Shown piece after piece: positions 18,363 through 28,427 of a stretch of 64,000 nt of DNA. Source of the stretch: Streptomyces iakyrus (lineage in GTDB: Bacteria; Actinomycetota; Actinomycetes; Streptomycetales; Streptomycetaceae); NCBI RefSeq assembly GCF_000717055.1, contig NZ_JNXI01000006.1, forward strand, positions 62,001 to 126,000, written 5' to 3'. The notes beneath the pieces are model-generated. The model searched no databases. It was not told where the DNA came from and saw only the letters and a program-made list of their open reading frames with translations. Made by a program: the position numbers and the translations under genes. The first letter of the stretch is position 1, and each line of letters begins with the position of its first letter.

Positions 18363-19043
18363 TCAGCCGCGGGTCGCCCACACATAGCGGTGCTCCGGGC
18401 GGCCCGCGTCGCCGTACTTGAGGGTCAGCCTGGCCCGTCCCGTGCGTTCCAGGAGCTTCAGATAGCGCTGGGCGGTCTGGCGGCTCACTCCGGTCCGCTC
18501 GGCGATCTCCTGGGCGGACAGGGGCCCGTCCGCGTGCATCAGGGACTGGCGGACCAGCTCCGCGGTGGTGGGGGAGTGGCCTTTGGGCAGGTCGGGCTCC
18601 GAGGACGCCGACAGGGCGCCGAAGATGCGGTCCACCTCGGCTTGTTCCGCCTCTCCGCCGCCGTCCAGGGTGCGGCGCAGTTCCGCGTAGGCCTCCAGCT
18701 TGGCGCGCAGGCCGGCGAAGGCGAACGGCTTGACCAGGTACTGCAGTGCGCCGTGCCGCATCGCCGCCTGCACGGTGGAGACGTCCCGGGCCGCCGTCAC
18801 CATGATCACGTCGGTCTGGTCGCCGCGCCGCCGCATCTCCTGGACGACCGTGAGTCCCGTCGCGTCCGGCAGGTAGTGGTCCAGGAGCACCAGGTCAAGC
18901 CGGGGCAGCGTCTCCAGCCGGTGCAGCGCCTCGGCGGCGCTGTGGGCCTCTCCGGCGACATGGAAGCCCGGTACCTTCTCGACATAGGCGGCGTTGACCC
19001 GCGCGACTCTCACGTCGTCGTCCACGACCAGGACTTCGATCAT
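18363..19043 (-). CDS. CitB/DcuR-type response regulator
   Basis: A 226-residue response regulator. The receiver domain (1-120) has acidic residues DDD at 8-10, the phosphoacceptor Asp55 in VLLDHYLP, Thr in VTAA and Lys in YLVKPF. The effector part (about 165-226) is a winged helix of the CitB class (SAQEIAERTGVSRQTAQRYL), followed by the family ending LKYGDAGRPEHRYVWA. The start ATG at 19043 overlaps the kinase stop by one base (TGATG), so it is coupled to the kinase gene. It probably controls the convergent DUF485/symporter operon in response to an extracellular di- or tricarboxylate; this is inferred from family and position. Confidence 0.92.
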   Translation of the reverse strand: MIEVLVVDDDVRVARVNAAYVEKVPGFHVAGEAHSAAEALHRLETLPRLDLVLLDHYLPDATGLTVVQEMRRRGDQTDVIMVTAARDVSTVQAAMRHGALQYLVKPFAFAGLRAKLEAYAELRRTLDGGGEAEQAEVDRIFGALSASSEPDLPKGHSPTTAELVRQSLMHADGPLSAQEIAERTGVSRQTAQRYLKLLERTGRARLTLKYGDAGRPEHRYVWATRG

Positions 19044-20716
19044 CACGACCCCTCCTCGGCGGTCTGCGGTGCGGACGGCACGGTCGAAACGGCCGGTTCG
19101 GGACCCGGTCCGGCCAGCGCCTCGGGCAGGACGACGGTGAACTCCGCGCCTCCGCCGTGCGCCTCGCCGACCGTAGCGCTGCCACCCTGCCGCTCCGCCA
19201 GCCTGCGCACCAGGGAGAGTCCGATGCCCCGCTCGCGGTGAGCCGGCGGCTCCTTCGTGGACCATCCCGTGGTGAAGATCAACTCCCGGTGCTCCGGCGG
19301 GATTCCCGGACCCGTGTCGCGCACTCTGAGGATCGCCGTACGCCCCTCGGCGCGCAGTTCGACCTCCACGCGCGCGTGCGGCTTGCCGGCGACCGCGTCG
19401 AGGGCGTTGTCCACCAGGTTCCCCACGACGGTGACGAGCCCCTGCGGGTCGACCAGCCGGTCGGGCAGCCGGGTCCGGTCCGACACCCCCAGGGCGACGC
19501 CCCGCTCGGCGGCGACGGTCGCCTTGCCGACCAGCAGGGCGGCGAGCAGCGGGTCCTCGATCCGCTCGGTGACCTGCTCCGCGGTGGCCCGGTGGTCACC
19601 GACGACCTCGCCGACGAACTCGACGGCGTCGTCGTACATCTCCAGTTCGAGCAGCCCCAGCAGCGTGTGCATACGGTTGGCGTGCTCGTGGTCCTGGGCC
19701 CGCAGGGCGTCGATCAGACCGCGGGTGGAGTCCAGTTCGCGGCCCAGCTGCTCCAGCTCGGTGCGGTCGCGCAGGGTGGCCACGGCGCCGCCGTCGTCGG
19801 TGGGCATGCGGTTGGCGACCAGCACCCGCTGGCCGCGCACGGTGAGCAGATCCGTGCCGGTGACGCGCCCGGCCAGCACATCGGCCGTACGGCCCGCGCC
19901 GAGCGCCTCGTCGGGTGAACGGCCCACCACCGCTTCCCCGATGCCCAGCAGGCGCTGCGCCTCGTCGTTCACGAGACGGATGCGGCCGGTGCGGTCCAGG
20001 GCGACGACCCCCTCGCGGATACCGTGCAGCATCGCCTCGCGTTCCGACAGGAGCGCCGCGATGTCCGAGAAGGCCAGGTCCCTGGTCTGCCGGTGGACCC
20101 GCCGGGAGATGAGCCACGCCGCCAGCGCGCCCACGGCCAGGGCACCGCCGGCGTAGGCGAGCAGCCCGGGGATCGCGTGGATCAGCCGGGCCCGGACGCT
20201 GTCGTAGGCGATGCCGACCGAGACCGCGCCGACGACGGTGCCGTCGCTGTCGCGCAGCGGCACCTTCCCCCGGGCGGAGCGGCCCAGGGTGCCGCTGTCG
20301 ATCTCCATGACGTCCTTGCCGGCCAGGGCCTGCCCGGGGTCGGTCGAGACGATGCCGCCGATCTGCTTCGGGTCCGTGTGTGACCAGCGCACGCCCCGCC
20401 AGTCCATCACCACGATGTACTCGGCCTTGGTGGCCTTGCGGATGCGCTCCGCCTCCCGCTGCACCGGGCCGTCCGGCGAGGGCGGCGTGTCCCGCACGTC
20501 CTCAGCCAGGTCCGGCAGCTGTGCGGTCGTCTGCGCGATCGCGAGCGCGCGGCGCATGGCCTGGTCGTCGAGCTGGTTGCTGAGGGGGGCGAGGAACAAT
20601 CCGGTCGCGAGCACCGCGACTCCCGCGGCGATCGCCACCTGCATCAGCAGCACCTGCGAGAACACCCGCCGGGGCAGGCCGAGGCGCAGGCGGCGTGCGG
20701 GGGGAGTGGGGCTCAT
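19043..20716 (-). CDS. CitA/DcuS-type sensor histidine kinase
   Basis: A 557-residue membrane sensor kinase. TM1 is at about 20-42 (VLLMQVAIAAGVAVLATGLFL). A periplasmic-type PDC/CitAP sensor domain follows at about 45-180 (GVRWSHTDPKQIGGIVSTDP and the GSVS-like VGAVSVGIAYD typical of carboxylate sensors). TM2 is at about 185-205. A cytoplasmic PAS domain spans 225-320. The SpoOB-like dimerisation helix carries phosphoacceptor His in QDHEHANRMHTLLGLLEL. The HATPase domain has NLVDNALDAV, DTGPGIP and RGIGLSLVRRL. Genes of this class usually sense citrate, malate, succinate or fumarate. The reader and partner is the regulator overlapping its stop; the neighbouring carboxylate-type symporter is the likely target. 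Confidence 0.92.
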   Translation of the reverse strand: MSPTPPARRLRLGLPRRVFSQVLLMQVAIAAGVAVLATGLFLAPLSNQLDDQAMRRALAIAQTTAQLPDLAEDVRDTPPSPDGPVQREAERIRKATKAEYIVVMDWRGVRWSHTDPKQIGGIVSTDPGQALAGKDVMEIDSGTLGRSARGKVPLRDSDGTVVGAVSVGIAYDSVRARLIHAIPGLLAYAGGALAVGALAAWLISRRVHRQTRDLAFSDIAALLSEREAMLHGIREGVVALDRTGRIRLVNDEAQRLLGIGEAVVGRSPDEALGAGRTADVLAGRVTGTDLLTVRGQRVLVANRMPTDDGGAVATLRDRTELEQLGRELDSTRGLIDALRAQDHEHANRMHTLLGLLELEMYDDAVEFVGEVVGDHRATAEQVTERIEDPLLAALLVGKATVAAERGVALGVSDRTRLPDRLVDPQGLVTVVGNLVDNALDAVAGKPHARVEVELRAEGRTAILRVRDTGPGIPPEHRELIFTTGWSTKEPPAHRERGIGLSLVRRLAERQGGSATVGEAHGGGAEFTVVLPEALAGPGPEPAVSTVPSAPQTAEEGS

Positions 20717-20827
20717 ACCGAAGACCGTACGTGCGCCCGGCCGCCGTCCCTAGACGGGTGTGGCGTGGATCTCCCGGTCAATGTGTACGGAGGCGGCATC
20801 AATGTGTGCCCGAGGCGAGCCGGACGG

Positions 20828-21772
20828 TCAGCTGGCCAGTGAGGTTGTCATCCTCACCTCGCGCACCGCCACCACGTCCATGCGTGCGGGCGTACCGAGG
20901 ACGGACGCCCCGCAGCTCTCGGGGCGGGCCGGCAGGGCCGCGCCCTGGGCCACGTCGACCTGCCAATGGCGTCCGTCGGCGTGGGCGACGGTCACCTCCC
21001 AGCGCGGGGCCGAGCCGGACGTCCGCACGACGCTCAGAGCCTCGGCGTCGTACTCGCCGGCCCTGGTGCGCACGGCGAGCTCGGCTGCTTGGCCGGGCCG
21101 GTCCCAGGCCGAGCTGCCCCGGCATCCCTCCACGACGATCCGCCCCTCTCGGGCGCCGTGCAGGACCTCCTTGAGGGAGTGGGCCTCGGCCCGGCCGTAC
21201 GCGTATCCGTACGGCAGCACGAGCACCGTGGGGGAGAAGCGGTGACCACCCAGATGGGTGACCTCCCAGACGCCCTCGACCCCCGAGGTCGCCAGCTCGG
21301 CCGCGAGCGGCCGGCCCAGAAGGGCGCAGCAGCGGTCGCGCTTGCCGTTGGTGCAGACGAGGGCGAGCGGGTCACCGTCGTGGGGCCGGCCGCCGAGCAG
21401 CGCGCCGAACGAGCGGTGGTCCCCCCGGCCGAGCGCGGCGAAGTCGAGGCCCAGCAGCTCTCCGGGGTCCGGGGTCGAGGCGCTGTGCAGCCATACGTTG
21501 CCCGGCACGACGTGCGCGGCGTACACCCGGCGCGCCGCGGGCATGCGGCGGTCCGCGTGGCGCCCGGGGCGGCGGATGAGCGCGATCCGTACGCCCGTGT
21601 CCTTGGTGGCCGCCTCCAGGGCACGCCCCAGGGCGGGGTCCAGGTGGCTCGAGGTGAGCGCCTTGGCACCCCACGGACCGGGCTGTTCCAGCAACAGCCA
21701 GGTCCTCGCGGTGGCCGCGGTTCCCGAAACGGGCTCGGCGAAGTCCCGGGAGACGCTTGAGCACGTACTCAC
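20828..21772 (-). CDS. Sucrase/ferredoxin-like family protein (iron-regulated)
   Basis: A 314-residue soluble protein of the Suc_Fer-like family, which has a thioredoxin-fold ferredoxin-like domain. CTNGKRDRCCALLGRPLA near residue 165 and THLGGHRFSPTVLVLP near 200 are the family's conserved cysteine and histidine segments and may hold a [2Fe-2S] cluster. The name sucrase is historical, and no sugar chemistry is implied. I start it at the GTG at 21772 (MSTCSSVSRDF). A near-consensus iron box overlapping a -10 element abuts this start, so transcription is probably leaderless and repressed by DmdR-type (DtxR-family) iron regulators. A role in reducing or releasing siderophore iron would fit; this is inferred. 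The frame stays open far upstream through the citrate synthase gene's antisense, which I discount. Confidence 0.82.
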   Translation of the reverse strand: MSTCSSVSRDFAEPVSGTAATARTWLLLEQPGPWGAKALTSSHLDPALGRALEAATKDTGVRIALIRRPGRHADRRMPAARRVYAAHVVPGNVWLHSASTPDPGELLGLDFAALGRGDHRSFGALLGGRPHDGDPLALVCTNGKRDRCCALLGRPLAAELATSGVEGVWEVTHLGGHRFSPTVLVLPYGYAYGRAEAHSLKEVLHGAREGRIVVEGCRGSSAWDRPGQAAELAVRTRAGEYDAEALSVVRTSGSAPRWEVTVAHADGRHWQVDVAQGAALPARPESCGASVLGTPARMDVVAVREVRMTTSLAS

Positions 21773-21791
21773 AGAGGTGAGCCTAACCTGA
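21773..21791 (-). promoter_or_regulatory. Iron box (DmdR/DtxR-type operator) with embedded -10
   Basis: On the minus strand the site reads TCAGGTTAGGCTCACCTCT, matching 16 of 19 positions of the Streptomyces iron box TTAGGTTAGGCTCACCTAA. A TAGGCT hexamer (21785-21780) inside it is a good -10 box, seven bases before the GTG. Repressor binding would therefore block RNA polymerase directly. Confidence 0.75.
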
Positions 21792-21825
21792 CTTCGGCCA
21801 TGGTGACTCACGGGCCCGGCCGGCG

Positions 21826-23085
21826 CTACTCCGGCAGTGGCTGCGGCGGTTTCGGACCTGCGTAGAGACCGCTCGGGCGCATCCGCAGGGGGCGCTCGCC
21901 GTACTCCTCCAGGGCGTGGGCGATCCAGCCCGCCGTCCGGGCCACCGCGAAGATCGTCTCGCCTGCGCTCGGGGCCATGCCGCAGGACACGGTGAGCACG
22001 GCCAGGGCCAGGTCCACGTTGGCGTGCAGGGGAGAGTGCCGGGCGGTCGTCTCGACGATGTCGCGGGCCGCGAGGAGAGCGGGCTCCGCGCGCGGGATCT
22101 GCTCCAGGAGGGCGAACAGGGCACGCGCGCGTGGGTCCTCGCCGGGGTAGAGCCGGTGTCCCAGGCCCGGGATGCGGCGGCCGGCGCGCAGTTCGTCCGC
22201 GATCACGGGTGCCGCGTCGCCCTGGTCGAGCACGTCCATCAGCAGCCGGTGGGCGAGCCCACTGGCGGCGCCGTGCAGCGGGCCCTCGATCACGCCGAGC
22301 CCGGCGGAGACCGCGGCGTAGGCGTGGGCCCGGGCGGACGCGGCGATGCGCACCGCGAGGGTGGAGGCGGCCAGGTCGTGGTCGACGAGGAGGGCGAGGG
22401 CGGTGTCCAGGGCACGCAGGGAGGCCTCGTCGGGGTCCTCGTGCACCGACAGCCTGGACCACAGGCGGTGGACCAGGGGGCCCTCGTCGCGGAGCCGGTG
22501 GCCCGCAGGGGGCAGAGCGGCCACGAGCGTGGGGATGAGGGTGCGCGCGGTGCCGAGTACGGCGCCTTCCGACAGGTCGAACCGCAGGGGATCGGCGGTC
22601 GCGGCGGCGATCGTCGCGACCCTCAACAGGTCGGCGGGAGCGGCGTGTTCGGGCAGGGCGTCGACGGCGCGGCGGGCGACGGCGACGGAAGCGGACGGCG
22701 CGGTGAACGTGCTGCCCGGGAGCATCCGGCCCGTCCACAGCCACTCGGCGACCTCCTCGTAGGTGTGCCGTGTGGCCAGGTCGACCGCGTCGACACCGCG
22801 GAAGAAGTAGCGGTCGCTGTCGATGAGCGTGATGCGGGTGCGGACGGACAGCTCGCCGCCGGAGCCGGAACCGCCGGTGCTCTCCCGCCTGTTGCGCCGG
22901 GCGAGTGCCTCGACCTCCCCGGCGTCGAAGGTGCTGCCCCGGCCGCCGCTCACCCGCCGGCTGCTGAGCTGGCCGCGACTCACGTACGCGTACACGGTCT
23001 CCGGCTTCACGCCGAGCAGCTCGGCGGCCTCCTTGGTGCTCAACCGTCGTTCCGTGCCCTGGGGGGCGGGCTCTTGATCGCGCAT
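21826..23085 (-). CDS. Citrate synthase-like protein with N-terminal helix-turn-helix DNA-binding domain
   Basis: A 419-residue fusion. Residues 13-65 are an excisionase/MerR-type HTH (LSTKEAAELLGVKPETVYAY, then RGQLSSRRVSGGRGSTFDAG with the short wing, then EVEALARRN). Residues about 78-410 are a citrate synthase fold that keeps the three catalytic positions: His271 in GPLHGAA, His310 in GLGHRLY and Asp358 in HANVDLA. Catalysis (acetyl-CoA plus oxaloacetate to citrate) therefore looks possible, but a DNA-binding domain implies a regulatory role. The ATG at 23085 is seven bases after a TACGGT -10 box, suggesting a leaderless message; GTG 23094 is the alternative. It is divergent from a second citrate synthase across an AT-rich palindrome that it probably binds. 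Similar fusions occur in other Streptomyces. Confidence 0.9.
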   Translation of the reverse strand: MRDQEPAPQGTERRLSTKEAAELLGVKPETVYAYVSRGQLSSRRVSGGRGSTFDAGEVEALARRNRRESTGGSGSGGELSVRTRITLIDSDRYFFRGVDAVDLATRHTYEEVAEWLWTGRMLPGSTFTAPSASVAVARRAVDALPEHAAPADLLRVATIAAATADPLRFDLSEGAVLGTARTLIPTLVAALPPAGHRLRDEGPLVHRLWSRLSVHEDPDEASLRALDTALALLVDHDLAASTLAVRIAASARAHAYAAVSAGLGVIEGPLHGAASGLAHRLLMDVLDQGDAAPVIADELRAGRRIPGLGHRLYPGEDPRARALFALLEQIPRAEPALLAARDIVETTARHSPLHANVDLALAVLTVSCGMAPSAGETIFAVARTAGWIAHALEEYGERPLRMRPSGLYAGPKPPQPLPE

Positions 23086-23123
23086 GGGGGCCACCGTATC
23101 CGTCCTGCGGACCATTGATTAAT

Positions 23124-23142
23124 ATATTGATTCAATCAATAT
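23124..23142. promoter_or_regulatory. AT-rich 19-bp perfect palindrome in the divergent citrate synthase promoter
   Basis: ATATTGATTCAATCAATAT is a perfect palindrome about a central C, in a genome with very few A/T runs. An extra ATTGATT half-site lies at 23114-23120 and a TCAATCA at 23157-23163. The cluster lies between the two citrate synthase genes and overlaps where their -35 regions must be. The HTH-citrate synthase protein is the obvious candidate to bind it. Confidence 0.75.
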
Positions 23143-23195
23143 TGACAGAGCTTTAGTCAATCATGGACAGTCGAATCAAGTCCAGGGAGGAAGTC

Positions 23196-24356
23196 ATGTC
23201 CGTGAACAGGTCAGCAGCCACTCTTGTCGAAGCGCCCCGGGGGCTTGCCGGTGTCGTCGTCACCGACACCCGGATCGGTGATGTCCGCGGTCTGGAGGGC
23301 TTCTACCACTACCGCCAGTACTCCGCCGTCGACCTCGCGCGGACCCGCGGCTTCGAGGACGTCTGGCATCTGCTCGTACACGGCGAACTGCCGGACGCCG
23401 AGCGGAGTGCGGCCTTCGCGGCCGAGACGGCGGCGCTGCGGAGCCTGCCCGACGAGGTGCGCGCGGCGCTGCCGGCCATCGCCGCGGCCGGTGGGCGCTC
23501 CGGGCCGCTGGCCGGGATGCGTACCGCGCTGTCGCTGCTGGGTGCGGCCAAGGGATTCCGCCCCGTGTACGACATCGACGCCGACCGGCGCCGGAGGGAC
23601 ACGATCGAGGCGGCCGCGGCCGTACCGACGCTGCTCACCGCGCTGCACCGGCTGGGCAAGGGGCTGGAACCGGTGGAGCCGAGGGAGGACCTGACCTACG
23701 CGGCGAACTACCTGTACATGCTGACCGGTTCGGTGCCGACCGAGCGGCACGCGCGGGCGATCGAGCAATACTTGATCTCAACCATTGATCACGGATTCAA
23801 TGCATCCACCTTCACGGCCCGGGTCATCGCGTCGACGGGCGCGGACGTGGCGGCCTGCCTGGCCGGGGCGGTGGCGGCGCTGTCGGGGCCGTTGCACGGA
23901 GGCGCGCCCAGCCGGGCCCTGGACACCCTGGACGCGATCGGCACCCCGGACCGTATCGATCCCTGGGTGCGTCAGCGGGTGCTCGCCGGCGAGCGCATCA
24001 TGGGGTTCGGACACGCGATCTACCGCACGGAGGACCCGCGCTCCCGGATGCTGCGCGAGGTCGCCCAGGGGTTCGGCGGGCCGCGGGTGGACTTCGCCGT
24101 CGAGGTCGAGCGTCACATCGAGGCGATCCTGGCGGAGCTGAAGCCCGGGCGGGAGCTGCACACCAACGTCGAGTACTACGCGGGCGTGGTCATGGAACTC
24201 TGCGGTCTGCCCCGCGAGATGTTCACCCCGACCTTCGCCGCCGGCCGGTCGGTGGGCTGGAGTGCCAACATCCTGGAACAGGCGGAGGACACGAAGATCA
24301 TCAGGCCCGTGGCGCGGTACGTGGGGCCGGAGGCGCCGGTGCCCGTGCCGGCCTGA
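23196..24356 (+). CDS. Citrate synthase (type II-like second copy)
   Basis: A 386-residue citrate synthase family enzyme that would condense oxaloacetate and acetyl-CoA; a methylcitrate synthase role is also possible. The ATG at 23196 follows AGGGAGGAAG with good spacing. Visible landmarks are the N-terminal DVRGLEGFYHYRQY, the substrate pocket DHGFNAST (residues 198-205), His234 in GPLHGGA and His273 in GFGHAIY. At the position of the catalytic Asp of the usual NVDFYSG motif it has Glu326 (NVEYYAG), which may affect the reaction. It is divergent from the HTH-citrate synthase gene with a shared AT-rich control region. Codons 196-203 form an A/T-rich patch that repeats the operator motif. Confidence 0.92.
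   Translation: MSVNRSAATLVEAPRGLAGVVVTDTRIGDVRGLEGFYHYRQYSAVDLARTRGFEDVWHLLVHGELPDAERSAAFAAETAALRSLPDEVRAALPAIAAAGGRSGPLAGMRTALSLLGAAKGFRPVYDIDADRRRRDTIEAAAAVPTLLTALHRLGKGLEPVEPREDLTYAANYLYMLTGSVPTERHARAIEQYLISTIDHGFNASTFTARVIASTGADVAACLAGAVAALSGPLHGGAPSRALDTLDAIGTPDRIDPWVRQRVLAGERIMGFGHAIYRTEDPRSRMLREVAQGFGGPRVDFAVEVERHIEAILAELKPGRELHTNVEYYAGVVMELCGLPREMFTPTFAAGRSVGWSANILEQAEDTKIIRPVARYVGPEAPVPVPA
23781..23803. promoter_or_regulatory. Intragenic copy of the citrate-synthase operator motif
   Basis: ACCATTGATC followed by ACGGATTCAATGC repeats the sequence seen upstream (ACCATTGATT and GATTCAATC). The arms ATTGA (23784-23788) and TCAAT (23797-23801) form an inverted repeat. The stretch uses disfavoured codons (ATT, GAT, GGA, AAT, GCA) inside a gene that otherwise uses GC-ending codons. 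Confidence 0.5.
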
Positions 24357-24537
24357 GGGGAAGCGCCGCCGGTGGAGGGCGCGGCCCGCGATTCGTGAGG
24401 ACCGTCGGCAGTCCCACCCTGACGGTCGTTCACTTCGGTGTGGATCTCTCGGCTCGTATCCTGGGGCGGCACCCCCATTACCCACGTGTGCCGGGAACGC
24501 GAGCCGGTGCACGCGTCGGCGCGAGAGAGGTCGCACG

Positions 24538-25598
24538 GTGAGCCAGCCGAGCCCCACACCGCAGCAGATCCCGGTCGTCGTCCTGGCCGGATTCCTCGGC
24601 TCGGGAAAGACCACCCTGCTCAACCACCTCCTGCACCGCAGCGGCGGCAGCCGTATCGGCGCCATCGTCAACGACTTCGGGGCGATCGAGATCGACGCGA
24701 TGGCGGTGGCGGGAGCGCTCGGCGACTCGACGGTCTCCCTCGGCAACGGCTGTCTGTGCTGTGCCGTCGACGCGAGCGAACTGGACCAGTACCTGGAGCG
24801 GCTCGCGGAGCCCTCCCTCGGCATCGACGTCATCGTCATCGAGGCCAGCGGTCTCGCCGAGCCGCAGGAACTCGTGCGGATGCTGCTGGCCAGCGAGCAT
24901 CCCGGGGTCGTGTACGGCGGGCTCGTGGAGGTCGTCGACGCCGTCGAGTTCCACGACACCCGTGCCCGGCATCCCGAGATCGACCGGCATCTCGCGCTGG
25001 CCGACCTCGTCGTCGTCAACAAGCTCGACCGGGCGGCGGACGGCGAACGCGTCCTCGGGCTGGTCCGGTCCCTCGTCGACCGCGCCGCCGTCGTCCCTGC
25101 CACCTACGGCCGGATCGACCCCGAATTCCTCTTCGACTGCCGCCCGGGTGAGGAGCGCATCGGGCAGCTCTCCTTCGACGACCTGCACGAGCACGGCGGG
25201 GACGAAGACGGCCACGCCGGCCACCTGCACGCCGCGTACGACAGCCTGTCGTTCGTCTCCCGGGAGCCCTTCGACCCGCGCCGGCTGATGACGTTCCTCG
25301 ACAGCAGGCCCGAGGGGCTGTACCGGATCAAGGGGTACATCGACTTCGGGCCGCACGACGTCCGCAACCGTTACGCCGTCCACGCCGTCGGGCGGTTTCT
25401 GCGCTTCTACCCGGAACCCTGGCCGGGCGGCGGCGAACGCCTCACCCAGCTGGTCCTCATCGGCTCCGGGATCGACGCCCCCGCTCTCGGCAAGGAGCTG
25501 GAGGCGTGCAGGAGCGAGGCCCCACACGCCGACGAGCACGGCATGTGGGGCGTCCTGCGGTACGTGCGCGATCCCGAGGCGGATCTCGCGGACCCGGC

Positions 25599-25602
<4 letters not shown>
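24538..25602 (+). CDS. CobW/P47K family GTP-binding metallochaperone (G3E, COG0523)
   Basis: A 354-residue GTPase of the CobW/YjiA/ZNG family, which loads metals (zinc, cobalt or iron) onto client proteins. The Walker A motif is GFLGSGKTT (residues 18-26). The family's metal-binding CxCC motif is present as GNGCLCC (C71, C73, C74). The guanine-specificity NKLD is at about 163. A histidine-rich stretch HEHGGDEDGHAGHLH near residue 225 adds metal ligands. The CobW_C domain at about 240-345 starts PFDPRRLMTFL. The GTG at 24538 follows GAGAGG by seven bases. It converges on parC, and the two stop codons overlap in a CTAG. No Zur box was recognised upstream, so the metal is not assigned. Confidence 0.92.
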
Positions 25603-28052
<2,450 letters not shown>

Positions 28053-28427
28053 CGCTGCCGGCTCCTCCTGTTACTGGTCGCTCGCCTACGGGGCGTTCCT
28101 GCCGGTGAGGAGACGTCGATCGTGCCCGGCCCTTCCGGTCCTGCGCGCGCTCGCCCACTCGTCACCGGCCGCCCCTGCGGCTCGCTCATGCTGCTGCGAT
28201 CCGGATCTGACGCCGACCATTGTGGACCGCCGCACTGACAAGCGGGACCAGGACCCTGTCTCCGACGCCTGCCGGGCCGTCCGGAGCCCGGCGGGAACGG
28301 CCGCCCGTGCTCGCTCTCGGCGTACGCCGCCCGGGAACTTCACCAGGGCTTCGCACGCTTGCATACAGTGGCAGGACCGGCAGGAATCCGCGGTCGGGAA
28401 GACCGCTCCGCGATCGAAGGGACGTAC
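28053..28427. promoter_or_regulatory. Divergent promoter region between parC and the M16 peptidase operon
   Basis: No gene is supported in these 375 bp. TACAGT at 28364-28369 is a possible -10 for the peptidase operon, with a TTCACC 19 bp upstream as a weak -35. The parC side shows only its ribosome site. Confidence 0.35.

Noticed and set aside
16962..19241. 759-codon + strand frame crossing the symporter, the convergent gap and the CitB/CitA genes
   Set aside because: It is out of frame with the symporter and antisense to the two-component genes; no domain is present.
20828..22744. Upstream extension of the sucrase/ferredoxin-like frame into the HTH-citrate synthase region
   Set aside because: The added 320 codons lie out of frame within the neighbouring gene. 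The iron box and GTG at 21772 mark the real start.
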